25,446 nucleotides of DNA from Dicyema japonicum (GCA_011109175.1 RDEW01000012.1:665818-691263); one strand, 5' to 3'; positions 1 to 9,474 are shown, counted from the first letter of the stretch. Notes: generated from the sequence alone by a model not told the origin. Numbers and translations: made by a program.

Positions 1-257
1 CTCTGCGTAAAAGTGAAGTTTTTTATTGGGTTAGATAAGGGAGATAGGCTAGTTACCGTATGGTTTAAACTCTTTGCCAGTATCTATCTCTATTTATTTA
101 CTGATCCTGAAGTTTTATATACGATTCTCTAACATCACTCTGTTCCCTGAAATTGGCCATTTTGTCTTGTATCGCCATTTTCATTAGCTTTAGCAGGCCG
201 TTTTCTTCGGTTCTGAGCTCACTATTCATCTCTATCTCTTACACATGCTTGATGATT
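1..257. repeat. Left arm of a large inverted repeat
   Basis: This segment is nearly the exact reverse complement of 3579-3834. The outer end starts CTCTGCGTAAAAGTGAAG and the match fades after CTTGATGATT at 257. Only a few substitutions and a short T-run indel separate the arms. The arm begins at the first base of the window, so it may extend further left. The right arm runs into a SINE tail, so these are probably not transposon termini but an inverted duplication of repeat debris, or an assembly fold-back. Confidence 0.85.
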
Positions 258-258
258 C

Positions 259-407
259 GAATTGGCACTAAAAAAATGCCTCCGATAGAATACCTGTACA
301 GAAATAAAAGAAGACACTTCAGAAACGCTGTTGGTTCACTGGCAGAGTATTCGAAGAGAATTTTGGCCGACAGACGTTCAGCCGACAATTCAATTAAGCA
401 TAAATGA
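259..407 (+). pseudogene. LINE ORF2 C-terminal tail, divergent copy
   Basis: The reading frame ending at 407 encodes a basic segment (PIEYLYRNKRRHFRNAVGS) that aligns without gaps to the C-terminal peptide of the LINE copy at 4492-5109 (PIGFLCKTERRLFRKVVGT). Spacing of the Arg/Lys and Phe residues is shared. It is therefore the last ~45 codons of a related non-LTR retrotransposon ORF2, with no RT motifs left. It is joined directly to the inverted-repeat arm. The family is older or distinct from the 4492 copy, since about half of the residues differ. Confidence 0.5.
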
Positions 408-443
408 TCAAGAAATACACTATGTATTTTAATAACGGTAAAA

Positions 444-1291
444 ATGGAATTTACACAAACCACTCGTGGAAAGAGAAAACTTCTGCATGATGGCTATGCG
501 TACATTATGGATAGACAGAGAGACAATGTCATATATTGGAAATGTGAGCTGAAAGGAAAATGCAAAGGCAGAGTAAGAACTGTTCACGAAAAACTTTATG
601 GAACTATGACACCACACGAACATCCATCAATTGCAGGAAGTTTACATGCGCTGAAAACCGTCAATACGATACAGAAGAGAGCGAGAGATTCTGAAGAAAC
701 TACATCTACAGTTAAGCACATACCCTATTGATGCTGCTTGTGCGCTACCCAAAAAAAAACTCTTGCACGTACAAGATGGTAATGTTCTAACTAATGAACT
801 TAAATTTTTACAAATCCAAATGTGTATGGCTGCTAATTTCACTTTGGGCAGTGTTTATGGCAAAAATACAAAATCTAGGACTGCAAGCATGGTACAATGA
901 CCCAGCAAATGCAAACTTAATTAAAAATATTCAAACACTGGCATTTGTTCCTGTACCTCAAGTCATTGAGACTTTCCGAGCGCTCCTTGGAACTATAGAT
1001 GACGTGTTGGGAGATTTTCTTACCTATTTTGAGACAACGTCGATCTGAGCCTTGCAACGTGGAAGGAGAAGAAGACCATTGTTTAGTTTGGAAATGTGGA
1101 ATGTACACGACAGACAAGCAGAAAGCCTCTCAAGAACTACAAATTCACTTGTAGGATGGCACAGATCTTTTTCACAAAAAATGTCTATAAAACATCCAAC
1201 CGTTTGTCGACTTGTTGCAAAAATACGAAAAGAACAGTCAGAGTGGGAGCTCACAGTAGAACAAGTGATAACCGGAGCGTTGGAATTATGA
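444..1291 (+). pseudogene. MULE transposase with FLYWCH finger, catalytic core deleted
   Basis: The first part (444-731) encodes a FLYWCH zinc finger: YWKC at the core, a second Cys in GKCKGRV, and a closing HEHP, followed by a linker typical of Mutator-like (MULE) transposases. The second part (about 830-1291, another frame) is the transposase C-terminus: a GLQAWY block, LAFVPVPQVIETF, RGRRRRPLFSLEMWNV and a final HPTVCRLVAKIRKEQ. One TGA stop (about 1046) interrupts it. The DDE catalytic region expected between the two halves is missing, so this is an internally deleted dead copy. No clear terminal inverted repeat of its own was found. Confidence 0.7.
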
Positions 1292-1700
1292 AGATCAAGA
1301 AGTACCAGGATGTGAACAAAAAAATAAAGATTTTTATTGAAAATATGATGAATACACTCCAGTCGAATTTTTGAGTGCGCTTTTTCCTTTAAGTAAATTT
1401 TAACTGTTTTCCCCAAACGTCTTGGAATGGCAATTGTTAGAAGGAATACCCATGACCTCCTCTTTTATTCTTCTAGAATTACTAAACTATTTAAATAACT
1501 TTACTATGAATTAAGCATCGGTGAATTGCTCCACTGACCTGAACTAAAGAATTGCTCATTACCACGGAAGCATATCATGGAGCGACGTTCACATCATGGA
1601 ACAACACATATTATACCCAAGAGACTGAATAAGATGAGCTCTTCATGAGGTCATGCCAATGCACGCAAGTATGGGTTTTTCTGGTCGTCTAGCAGGGACT
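1292..1700. other. No recognisable gene
   Basis: AT-rich sequence with short stop-filled frames; no RNA gene, repeat structure or conserved peptide was recognised. Confidence 0.4.
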
Positions 1701-1713
1701 TTATCCACCTCGG

Positions 1714-1960
1714 ATGTATAAAAAACTGCTATGTCTGCATGGACACTGGTCGGAAACCCAAAATCTCATGTCAAACGAGCCCGTCGAATCAAATGAGTCG
1801 TTGGATCTCAACGATACGGACTCCCTTTGCTCTTCTTGTCGGAGCAAAAGAAAGCCAGAAAGATTCCAATCAAGATTCCGAGACCCGTTCGGATCCCCGC
1901 AGCTATATTTCTCTCCAATATCGGGCGAAAGATTGCTCTGAAGAGATGCGAATTTCGTGA
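1714..1960 (+). pseudogene. Possible retroelement polyprotein tail
   Basis: Two overlapping open frames of about 75 codons. One ends with a Ser/Arg-rich stretch, SCRSKRKPERFQSRFRDPF, which resembles the basic tail often found at the end of LTR-retrotransposon Pol proteins. No protease, RT or integrase motif accompanies it, and base composition is richer in GC than the flanks. The family call is a guess from composition and one short motif; it could equally be a chance frame. Confidence 0.2.
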
Positions 1961-2254
1961 AGGAAGTTGCAGAGGTTCGAAATGGCAGTGATCCTGGCCT
2001 TTTAACTAAAAGATTTTAGTTGTTTTCTTATAAATAAATATTTTTTTACTAAAAAAGTTGCTGGTAGTCCGGCAAAAATTTCCAGCTGAAAGCCTACGAA
2101 TGAGATGGAGAAGGCTAACGGAAAGAATAGTCAAAAACATGGCACAAGCGAAACCATAACAACTAACTTAAGTGCGGACTCTGGTTGGACATTTGAGTTT
2201 GTAATAGTATTCATAATTCCATAATGTGACTTAGCCATTAATTTTTTCAAAAAG

Positions 2255-2343
2255 ATATATATCAATTTTTTAAAAATTTTTTCTTATTTCTGTCACACAT
2301 TAAAAACTGGAACGCTATATTGCCAAGATTTAAGAAATTAACG
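2255..2343. repeat. Dispersed ~85-bp repeat, copy 1
   Basis: Matches 3181-3265 in the same orientation; the shared core is TATATTGCCAAGATTTAAG preceded by a TTGGAACG-like stretch. The two copies flank the GC-richer LINE fragment. The identity of the repeat is unknown. Confidence 0.7.
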
Positions 2344-2479
2344 AAAGAATATCACTTTATAGTTTTATAATTAAATTTTCTTGATTAAATCTCATCAAAT
2401 TTCACTTTATCAAATTATTTTGTTGATTTATAAAAAAATAAACAATCAACCGAGGGTCAGTAGCCGCCATGACTGCATA

Positions 2480-2960
2480 GCTATTCCCTTTCAGGATAGC
2501 GAGCGAGAATCGCTCGAATAAGCAGCAGCGTTTACGAGGGAGTCTCCTTTTAGTGTAAAAATCCGATTAGCTAGTCGACTCAGGAATTCTAGCGTTTCAT
2601 GTGCAAGGGAAACGGACATTTCAACCGTGAACAGAACAAACCTGTAGAACCGCATAAATTGCAAGTTTTGACCTCTTGGCCTTCTCAGCGGTAGAGCCGA
2701 CTCCAGAGGCACTCTGATGTAGATGTTTTCCGGGTTCAAAGGTGAAGATAGTAATCCCATCGGGTCGTTTCCCGTCTCGTCTGCAAAGGCCGACTGGTTA
2801 GAACATAAAAGGGTGTCCCGCAACGTCCAAAGCTCGCCTAATGACTTCATTCAAAGCCATGTGTCTAGGAGATCTTCCCGCACTCTTCCTGCAGGAGATT
2901 GGGTGCAGGCCAATAAAGTCATTCTGGTCCCTGCATCGGCATCAATGCGGCACATATACT
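2480..2960 (-). pseudogene. LINE-type polyprotein C-terminal domain, frameshifted
   Basis: Read on the minus strand, one frame gives RHMALNEVIRRALDV, then PVGLCRRDGKRPDG and a STAEKAKRSKLAIYA block; a second frame carries HETLEFLSRLANRIF and LKGDS; a third ends RKRCCLFERFSLAI. In this order they match the conserved C-terminal domain that follows reverse transcriptase in a group of invertebrate retroelements, in which an RPD motif lies in a putative restriction-like nuclease. There is one internal TAA and two frame changes, so it is dead. The block is distinctly GC-richer than its surroundings. The exact LINE clade is not determined. Confidence 0.6.
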
Positions 2961-3178
2961 TTCAACTCGAGTCACAATAAGATCCAAATACGGATGCATT
3001 CATCATCAAGAAAGTTACCCAAAACTCTGTTAGGAATGGCATTGATCTAGGCATCGCTCTCCGAAGACAAACAAGCACGGCGATGTTGTTTAGATGACAC
3101 CAGCAGATCTTCAAATGACAACCGGTATATGGTATCGTCCGGACCCCGTTGAGAATTCAGGGAAGGTGGGGGGGAAAA

Positions 3179-3179
3179 N
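3179..3179. other. Ambiguous base N beside a G-run
   Basis: A single N follows a run of G residues and precedes the second copy of the 85-bp repeat. It may mark a scaffold join, since sequence character changes here. Confidence 0.6.
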
Positions 3180-3180
3180 A

Positions 3181-3265
3181 GACATATATCGATTTTCTAT
3201 AATTTTTTACTTATTTCTTTTATACATTAAAAATTGGAACGTTATATTGCCAAGATTTAAGAAAT
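3181..3265. repeat. Dispersed ~85-bp repeat, copy 2
   Basis: Second copy of 2255-2343, followed by a long T homopolymer (about 3265-3282). The position right after the ambiguous base raises the possibility that the pair reflects a misjoin. Confidence 0.65.
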
Positions 3266-3522
3266 TTTTTTTTTTTTTTTTTAAACGGGTTGGTATGGTC
3301 CCAGGCCTCACGCTGGTCAGTAGAGAATTCGAGGAGGAAGTTAAGAATCCTCTTGACAAGGATGTTAAGGAACTCACACTTAATTTTAAGAAGTAAGAAC
3401 AGTAATATAAATCAACCTAAAGCATATATGAGCGTTTAATGTTCAAGAACATGATCACCAGATGATTATAAGAAAATTTATCAGTTAAAAGAAGCATATT
3501 TACATATTAATGATATTTTTTA

Positions 3523-3738
3523 ATGAAAACAGTTAACATGTGCTCTATCTTCAGAGGGCAGTTAGAAAATATAAGAGCAATCATCAAGCTTGTGTTAGAG
3601 ATAGAGATGAATAGTGAGCTCAGAACTGAAGAAAACGGCCTGATAAAGCTAATGAAAATGGCGATACAAGACAAAATGGCCAATTTTATGGAACAGAGTG
3701 ATGTTAGAGAATCGTATATAAAACTTCAGGATCAGTAA
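3523..3738 (+). CDS. Short unidentified ORF in the right repeat arm
   Basis: A 71-codon frame encoding a charged, Met- and Glu-rich helical peptide (for example EIEMNSELRTEENGLIK) compatible with a coiled coil. Most of it lies in the right arm of the large inverted repeat, so its antisense recurs at 1-257. Similar coiled segments occur in retroelement gag or LINE ORF1 proteins, but nothing specific is recognised and no start context or upstream exon supports it. Confidence 0.2.
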   Translation: MKTVNMCSIFRGQLENIRAIIKLVLEIEMNSELRTEENGLIKLMKMAIQDKMANFMEQSDVRESYIKLQDQ

Positions 3739-3834
3739 ATAAATAGAGATAGATACTGGCAAAGAGTTTAAACCATACGGTAACTAGCCTATCTCCCTTA
3801 TCTAACCCAATATAAACTTCACTTTTACGCAGAG
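3579..3834. repeat. Right arm of the large inverted repeat
   Basis: Inverted partner of 1-257. Its outer edge merges with the 3' part of the SINE at 3835-4125, which suggests that the left arm is also attached to a SINE beyond the window. Confidence 0.85.
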
Positions 3835-4125
3835 TCATACTAGCTATAGCGCCGCTCAGGACACACACCTTATGAAAGTAAAGAACAGTTATTATAACTA
3901 ATCGTAGTGGGAGAACCAAGGATGCTCTTCACCTCTTTTTGTTGTGTGTATGTCCTTTATAGACGTTCCCGTTTCGCATTGAAATATTCACTGATGACGG
4001 TGTCACTCGTCAAGCCAAAGCATCGTAGATGGAACCTTCGACAGAAATATACAGCAGCGTGATTCGAACTAGGGGCCATCAGACCTCTAGTCAACACTCG
4101 TTACACCGCACCACTCTAACCCAAT
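3826..4125 (-). mobile_element. tRNA-derived SINE, copy 1
   Basis: On the minus strand the element begins with a tRNA-like head (A-box-like GTGGTGCGGTGTAACGAG; B box AGTTCGAATCACG), typical of an internal RNA polymerase III promoter. It is followed by a core containing GACGAGTGACACCGTCATCA and a tail with CTGTTCTTTACTT. The same head-core-tail order recurs at 14083-14405 and 8385-8655. Non-coding and non-autonomous; it would depend on a LINE for movement. Confidence 0.7.
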
Positions 4126-4129
4126 TGTA

Positions 4130-4479
4130 AATATAATTCAAAACAATCTAAAAATATCCATCAATTATGGTGGCAGCTCTCAAAATCGAATACTCATTTC
4201 CCCCAACGATTTGTAAGAAAATTCGATCAAACAGCTTCTCTCTCGATAATCCATTTCCACTCGATACAAATTAGCAGTTTTAAAACCCCCAATGATCTCC
4301 AAGTTTTCTTCTGTAACCGGTTCGAAAATAAACTACCCTTCATCGAATGATTTGTCAATAATTTAAAATCCGATGATTTAACCGCAATGAATTTACCTAA
4401 AACCTATGTCACGATTGGACCTCGACATCTAGATACTCGATCGAAAGAACAGGACTAATATAAAATACTTAATTTAATT
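4130..4479. other. No recognisable gene
   Basis: AT-rich, stop-filled on both strands. The sequence appears to be the pre-insertion locus of the LINE at 4492, because it continues after the target-site duplication at 5110. Confidence 0.4.
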
Positions 4480-4491
4480 AAAAAGAGACAT
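4480..4491 (+). repeat. Target-site duplication, left
   Basis: AAAAAGAGACAT, identical to 5110-5121; the pair brackets the LINE insertion. Confidence 0.85.
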
Positions 4492-5109
4492 TGACAAGGT
4501 CCCCCACTGTCCTTGGAGTCAAGTACGACAGCCTTCTCAATTTAAACTCCCACGCAACAGACATGATTACCAGGGGCCTCCAGAAAGTTAACGTTATACG
4601 CGCCCTGTTCGGAGGACCACGAGGAACATGGACTTTTCCGTTTCTACCCTCTACCAACAAACAATCGCGCCTGCCATTGAGTATGCCTCCGTTGCATGGA
4701 GATTCGGGCTATCGGAGTCTATGGTCCAAAAAATCAACTCGATATACCGGAAAACAATCAGTATGCTTTGCCCACGTAATGGATCAACAGTCGACCCACT
4801 ACTCATGGAAGCTATCATCCGTAGTCGTGGCTCCGGATTTCTTCGCGTCTTTGAGGAAGATGGAAATCCGCTTCGCCTGATCCTTCCTATGGCAAGAGAA
4901 AACCGATTGGATAAGAAATTCCCCTACCCGATCGGATTCCTCTGCAAGACCGAGAGAAGGCTTTTCCGGAAAGTAGTGGGGACGATGGAAGATCACAGAC
5001 GTCGAATGGCACAATTGATTGCGAGGACTGGGATCACCTAACTGTTTGACTCTTTAGTCTTTCTTTCTCGGTGTTCCCAGGATTATTAAAATAAAAAATA
5101 AATAAAAAT
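4492..5109 (+). mobile_element. 5'-truncated LINE insertion encoding the ORF2 C-terminus
   Basis: This 618-bp insert is flanked by perfect 12-bp direct repeats and ends in an A-rich (ATAAAA-like) tail, the signature of target-primed reverse transcription with 5' truncation. It encodes the last ~180 codons of a Jockey/CR1-like ORF2: PTVLGVKYDSLLNLNSHA (the post-RT thumb), then after one frame change near 4625 TLYQQTIAPAIEYASVAW and the basic tail ending in TAA at 5039-5041. The catalytic RT motifs lie upstream and are absent. It is the youngest-looking LINE copy here, with only one frameshift. Confidence 0.8.
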
Positions 5110-5121
5110 AAAAAGAGACAT
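5110..5121 (+). repeat. Target-site duplication, right
   Basis: AAAAAGAGACAT, identical to 4480-4491. Confidence 0.85.
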
Positions 5122-5207
5122 GGAAAAATATCGAATCGTATGCTTCAACTGCAAAAATCGTGAAAAAAGTCGATCGAATTAAGCCATTTGAGTATGATAA
5201 TCTATTA

Positions 5208-5267
5208 TGTCACATGGGCCAAGAGTTACTTATGGGCAGCCTGTTGCATTAACCTTGAACCAAGATT
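5208..5267 (+). repeat. Left terminal inverted repeat of Ginger-like element
   Basis: Starts TGTCACATGGGC and includes ATGGGCAGCCTGTT; the imperfect inverse lies at 7163-7220. Preceded by ATTA (5204-5207), a candidate 4-bp target-site duplication. Confidence 0.65.
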
Positions 5268-6165
5268 AACTTCAATTAATTTTATCAATAATTTATTAAC
5301 CACAAAAAATTAAATTTAAGTAACTTTTTTTAGTCTACTCATTAATACAGTCGATATTTCTCCTTTCGAATTTTTTATCTATCAAATTAAACTATTTAAA
5401 ACTACCTCAACGCGATTATTCGATAAAATTTTAATTATTTCTGCAACTGGATAATACTGAGACTCAAACTTATCGAGTCGCAATGAGGGATTTGTTCCAA
5501 GTCATTTTTAGCCCGAACCTATTTATTAATGTTTTTGATTCATACTTTATCTCCCATGTTAAAAGTATATTTACTATTATGAACATTCATTTTCCTGTTC
5601 ATAGCTTTGTAATAATTCGAATTTTCTTCAATCGATTTAATTTCGAAATTGAATCTCTTCGCATTCGGACACAAATTATCTGACTGGGAATTATCTAGAT
5701 ATAAATTTTTTAAATCAAACTACGTGAATTTTCAATAGATTCTGGAGTCGAACAATTAACCAAATCGTCAATTTGTTGTGGAATCGCACACTCATCACTT
5801 AAATTATCTAAGTATAATGTGATATAAGTATAACCATTAATTATTGAATTTATTCCCTTAATTCCTCGATATCTTTCGAAAGGACTTTCGTTAGAAAATG
5901 AATGGACCGATATGTTGTAACTGTAGACAGCACTTTCTAATTTATCAAGCCTCTTTTTTTCACTGTTATCCAGCATTTTTGACAACTTTCTCGTGATCGT
6001 CTGATTAAATCTTTCGACAATTTTTTGTGCTCGTGGATTGTTAAGCCTTCCGTGAATTTGCTTAATGTTAAAATCTTCACAAAGTTTTGTTATTTCTTGA
6101 TTTTTAAATTCAGAACCATTGTCCGACTGAAGAAATATACATGGCCCATTCAGGCGGAACAAAGA

Positions 6166-6335
6166 TCTTAAGTTTTCACATACTTCTTTACCAGACTTAT
6201 TATAGAGTGGTCGTACAAAAGCGAATCTATAAATTAAAAAAAAGCCAAAATCTTAAGTTTTCACATACTTCTTTACCAGACTTATTATAGAGTGGTCGTA
6301 CAAAAGCGAATCTATAAATTAAAAAAAAGCCAAAC
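6166..6335. repeat. 85-bp tandem duplication
   Basis: Units 6166-6250 and 6251-6335 are almost identical; each carries part of the integrase core (FAFVRPLYNKSGKE on the minus strand). The duplication breaks the reading frame at its outer edge. Confidence 0.9.
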
Positions 6336-6471
6336 TACTATATATGTCAATGACCGTTAAAACCCATTTGAAATTTTCATTTAATGTTGAAAATTTTTTC
6401 AGGTCTATTAGATCTACATGAAAACGTTCATTTGGAGAAGAAGCAAACACATAGTGATTTATATCTCTAAT

Positions 6472-6495
6472 CTACAATTATAAAAAATCAAGAAC
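6472..6495 (-). other. 24-nt GT-AG intron in the integrase
   Basis: On the minus strand it runs GTTCTTGATT...ATTGTAG between codons for FSRPLK and IRDINHYV. It contains an in-frame TAA, so the family alignment is restored only if it is removed; phase 0. Confidence 0.65.
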
Positions 6496-7034
6496 TTTTA
6501 AAGGACGCGAAAATTTGCAGACTTCACAAATTCGAATGACTTTTCTGATAATCTCATTCTTTACAGTGAAGTATCTTTGTCGACATTCATACTCAATTTT
6601 ATTGATTCCTCAGTGTGAAAACTTGTGCAACGATTTCGCAACATGCTCCATTTCGGTTTCATTATCCAGGGATATGACTAACTTGGGATCAGTTGATTTA
6701 AGATACAGTCTAAAATTATTAAAAATTTACGATACCTGTCATTGATAATAAAAAAATTCTCTATCTTCTTTACTAGCCTATATTTTCGGTGCCTCGGAAG
6801 ATTTTCGGGAAGTTTCTCATGCAAAGCATCTTTTAAAGTTTGATATTCAACGCAATCTTTCACAAAACCCTTGTAAGAAGCCATTGCAACAAAATAATCT
6901 TCCATGCTATAAATCACGCTAGAAATCTAGGTTTACCGCTATAAAAAAATAAAATCTTTATAATTATAACATTTATAAATAAAAAACTAATTTAACAGGA
7001 TTAAATCACGATATAAATCGGATATATAAAATTA

Positions 7035-7048
7035 AATGTCGGATAATC
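7035..7048 (+). repeat. Target-site duplication of nested insert, left
   Basis: AATGTCGGATAATC, identical to 7153-7166. Confidence 0.75.
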
Positions 7049-7152
7049 CAATGAGGGTACTCATCCTCACCTTTGTCGGTCTGTGATCACTTAGTTAGAT
7101 GAGAACTTTTATTTCTTTCTTTTTGACCCAGTGATCCGACATTAATAATAAT
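7049..7152. mobile_element. Short nested insertion, SINE-like
   Basis: A 104-bp insert between perfect 14-bp direct repeats, ending in an (AAT)n run just before the right repeat. The long duplication and simple-repeat tail point to LINE-type mobilisation of a very short element. It lies next to the right end of the Ginger-like transposon and so is younger than it. No A or B box was recognised inside. Confidence 0.55.
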
Positions 7153-7166
7153 AATGTCGGATAATC
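7153..7166 (+). repeat. Target-site duplication of nested insert, right
   Basis: AATGTCGGATAATC, identical to 7035-7048; its last bases overlap the inner edge of the Ginger-like right terminal repeat. Confidence 0.75.
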
Positions 7167-7220
7167 AAGGTCGAAAAAATGTAACAGGCTGCCCATGCGT
7201 TACGCGCCGCCCATGTGACA
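7163..7220 (-). repeat. Right terminal inverted repeat of Ginger-like element
   Basis: Read inward on the minus strand it starts TGTCACATGGGC and contains CATGGGCAGCCTGTTAC, matching 5208-5267 in inverse orientation. Confidence 0.65.
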
Positions 7221-7225
7221 AATTA

Positions 7226-7620
7226 TACGCTATGGGATTAACCACATCGATGAATTAGTAAGCTTATCAATTTTCCAATTTGACAACTATAAACCACTAC
7301 TATAAACTGAGTTTGTCGCTACCCTGTGCACAATATCGAAATCTGTCGTTTTATATAGTCCTAATGATTTACGTTTGGTAATCTAGCATAATTCATAACT
7401 ATGAAATACAAAGTCCACAAAAAATAGATGTTGATTGTTAAATAGCTAATTTCAATCTTAGAAGTCGAAAACTGAATAAAATCTGTTGGACTTTGTGGGA
7501 GTGACGTTGCAAGCTGGACTAATAACTTGATAAATCTGCGACCTCTTCGACTGGGACACGAACCAGCTGGAATTGTATAAGAAGTCAGGTCAAATGTTAC
7601 AAATTTAGTGACGTTTAAGA
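7226..7620. other. No recognisable gene
   Basis: AT-rich spacer; nothing recognised on either strand. Confidence 0.4.
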
Positions 7621-7621
7621 A

Positions 7622-8350
7622 AGGTTAAGTTCGTGGTTTGAAACTCATTTCGCTTCGATTACCGCATTTATAATAATTTCCCATCAAGGGAAGATTAGTT
7701 CTGGTAAATAATTTTTTAAGAATATATTTAATGAAAACAAAAAATAAGAGAAACATATTTATTTATTCACCAATTTTGGTGAACGCTACTTCCAGAGGAT
7801 TGATATTTTTTTTGGATACAATTTTGATATGTCGGGTGCAGCTATTCGTGTAGTTCCAAATTTTATTAAAGCGGATAAATTTTCATAAGTGAGTCTCGTT
7901 CTTTGAGCAGTTTTTGTCAATTTTATAAATTAAAAATTTTAACATTTTATTATATCAGACCGCCAGTAATACTTAACATCGACAATGTCCAATGATTATG
8001 GATCGATTGTGTGGAATACATTGTATATGTGGAAGACCTAGAGCCCATTGGATTCAGGGTCAAGTTGAAAGATTCTAATTTATTAACTCAAAGTGTTGGA
8101 TATCTGCAAAAACTTGAATATATTTACGAGAAAAAATATTTCTTTTCGTAGTGACTAATCTATGATTCCATGACCAACCTCACGAGAAAGCTCGGTGTGG
8201 ATACTGAAATGATTTAATTTGGACGATCCCTCTACCCTGTGGTACCAGTGTTAACTAAATTATACCATCCAACAGTAACTTTAATTATGTCGGTTTTTTA
8301 CGAAATAGGCATAAAAACAAATGTGCTGATGAACCACACTCATTTAGAGT
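7622..8350. repeat. 729-bp composite repeat, copy A
   Basis: Direct repeat of 21867-22596 with only scattered differences. The left part carries a hAT-type end (compare GTGTCAAACTCATTTCGCTT in copy B) and, on the minus strand (about 7930 to 7790), a hAT transposase C-terminus: TAQRTRLTYENLSALLKFGT followed by an APDI motif. The middle on the plus strand (about 7970-8080) retains an integrase-like GRPRAHWIQGQVERF, the region of the catalytic Glu. Both parts are broken. The two fragments moved together, so the composite itself has been duplicated or mobilised. Confidence 0.7.
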
Positions 8351-8384
8351 CCTAGTTAACAATCAGGGTACGCAAAAGCGGTTG

Positions 8385-8655
8385 ATATTGGATATTATTA
8401 AAATGAACAATACAAAATCCCGATTATTTTTGGTTAGAATTCCGTTCTGTCAACTCCCGTTGAAGGTTCCACATATCTAGATGCTTATGGGATTGACAAG
8501 TGACACTTCATCAGTGATTCATCACTGCGGAACCGGATTATCTCAGGAACTAACATGCAAGCAAAAAAGTTAGGAACACGATGTCCCGGATTAATTAGCT
8601 GATTTTTCTTTACCTCTTAAATAAAGCGTGAGTTCTGGCTATGGTGAGGTTTAAG
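8385..8655 (+). mobile_element. SINE, copy 2 (degraded)
   Basis: Same family as 3826-4125 and 14083-14405 in the opposite orientation. It has a decayed B box (GGTTAGAATTCC), the core GAAGGTTCCAC...TTCATCAGTGA...CACTGCGGAAC, and a TTCTTTACCTCTTAAATAAA tail. The tRNA-like 5' head is mostly lost. Confidence 0.6.
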
Positions 8656-9023
8656 TCATGGAAACATGAGTACTCCTAGGGGAAGCACTGAAATGCATAA
8701 CTTTATCAAATTCTCATATCGTGTGCTCTTAACCATCATATTACTTATGCATATATGGTCTCATTTTTATTTTCAAATCGATAAATAAAATAAGTTTAAT
8801 TAAGCACATTAGTCGATAACTTTATAGATATTTAAAATAGTCTGAATTTTTAATTGATTATTACTAAATCAACTCGGTCATGACTTCTGAGAGCGTCAGA
8901 TGCTCTTGAGAAAAAAACGAAAACTTTCTATTTATCGTTCCACTTATCTTATCTGAACCGCTTATTAGTTCTGTATTTTTTTCCTTAAGCATTTTCCGCC
9001 TTATCTGCAAACATAGTCTAGTG
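8656..9023. other. No recognisable gene
   Basis: AT-rich sequence up to the left end of the hAT element; nothing recognised. Confidence 0.4.
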
Positions 9024-9280
9024 CAGCGGTTCTCAACCTGGGGTCGATTCGACGCCCAGCTGTCTAGTATCAATCCAGATCGATTGTAAGGAAATCGAAA
9101 ATGAAATACTTTGGGGTCGAAAATATATTTAATATTTCTCATTTTAAACTAACTTAGTTTATTTTTAAACTGGCAAACCTTTGTTCTTTAAAATTTTTAA
9201 AATTACCATGCTTGTTTTTGTTCGTGTATGAGTCGTCCTTCTACAATAAAAATTCGTCAATATAAAAATGAATATTTAAA

Positions 9281-9474
9281 TTTATAAAAAAATTCTTTTG
9301 ATACTAAACCATATTGCATACTGTGTAATAAGTCATTATCAAATGATGCAATGAAACCGTCTAAATTGTTGGATCAATTTATAAAAAAATTCTTTTGATA
9401 CTAAACCATATTGCTTACTGTGTAATAAGTCATTATCAAATGATGCAATGAAACCGTCTAAATTGTTGGATCAT
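9281..9474. repeat. 97-bp tandem duplication over the BED finger
   Basis: Units 9281-9377 and 9378-9474 differ at only two or three bases. Each encodes the CxxC half of the BED finger through KLLD. The full finger is completed only by the second unit. Confidence 0.9.

Larger units (their letters stand above)
5710..6917 (-). pseudogene. DD35E integrase/transposase with a 24-nt intron
   Basis: Reading the minus strand: a start at 6917 (MIYSMEDYFVAM) leads into a KRKYRL-type linker; then an HHCC zinc-binding module (H and H in KSLHKFSH, C and C in ICEVCK); then, after a GT-AG intron at 6472-6495, the catalytic core with FHVDLIDLKK, VIDIYS (first Asp), QSDNGSEF (second Asp) and QKIVERFN (Glu). 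Exactly 35 residues separate the second Asp from the Glu, as in integrases. A TGA follows the His pair, a frame change lies near 6680, and the join near 6335 is out of frame by one base. The closest family resemblance is to KRBA2/Ginger-type integrases. Confidence 0.65.
5208..7220 (-). mobile_element. Ginger-like integrase DNA transposon
   Basis: About 2.0 kb bounded by ~58-bp imperfect inverted repeats that begin TGT and face each other, with ATTA next to the left end and ATTA one base beyond the right end. Inside, on the minus strand, is a retroviral-type integrase. TGT ends, 4-bp duplications and an integrase-like transposase are the recognised combination of the Ginger superfamily. The copy is decayed (stops, a frame change, an internal tandem duplication) and has been hit by a nested insertion at its right end. 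A Ty3-like integrase fragment fortuitously flanked by repeats is the alternative. Confidence 0.55.

Noticed and set aside
2491-2850. 119-codon minus-strand ORF as a host gene
   Set aside because: Conserved LINE C-terminal motifs run through all three minus frames of this stretch in order, so the ORF is one frame of a frameshifted retroelement.
1-3834. The large inverted repeat as MULE terminal inverted repeats
   Set aside because: One arm overlaps a SINE tail and the other a LINE tail; the enclosed elements are of different ages and types.
4040-4125. Functional tRNA gene on the minus strand
   Set aside because: A and B boxes are present but acceptor and anticodon stems do not pair, and the unit recurs with the same non-tRNA body, so it is a SINE head.
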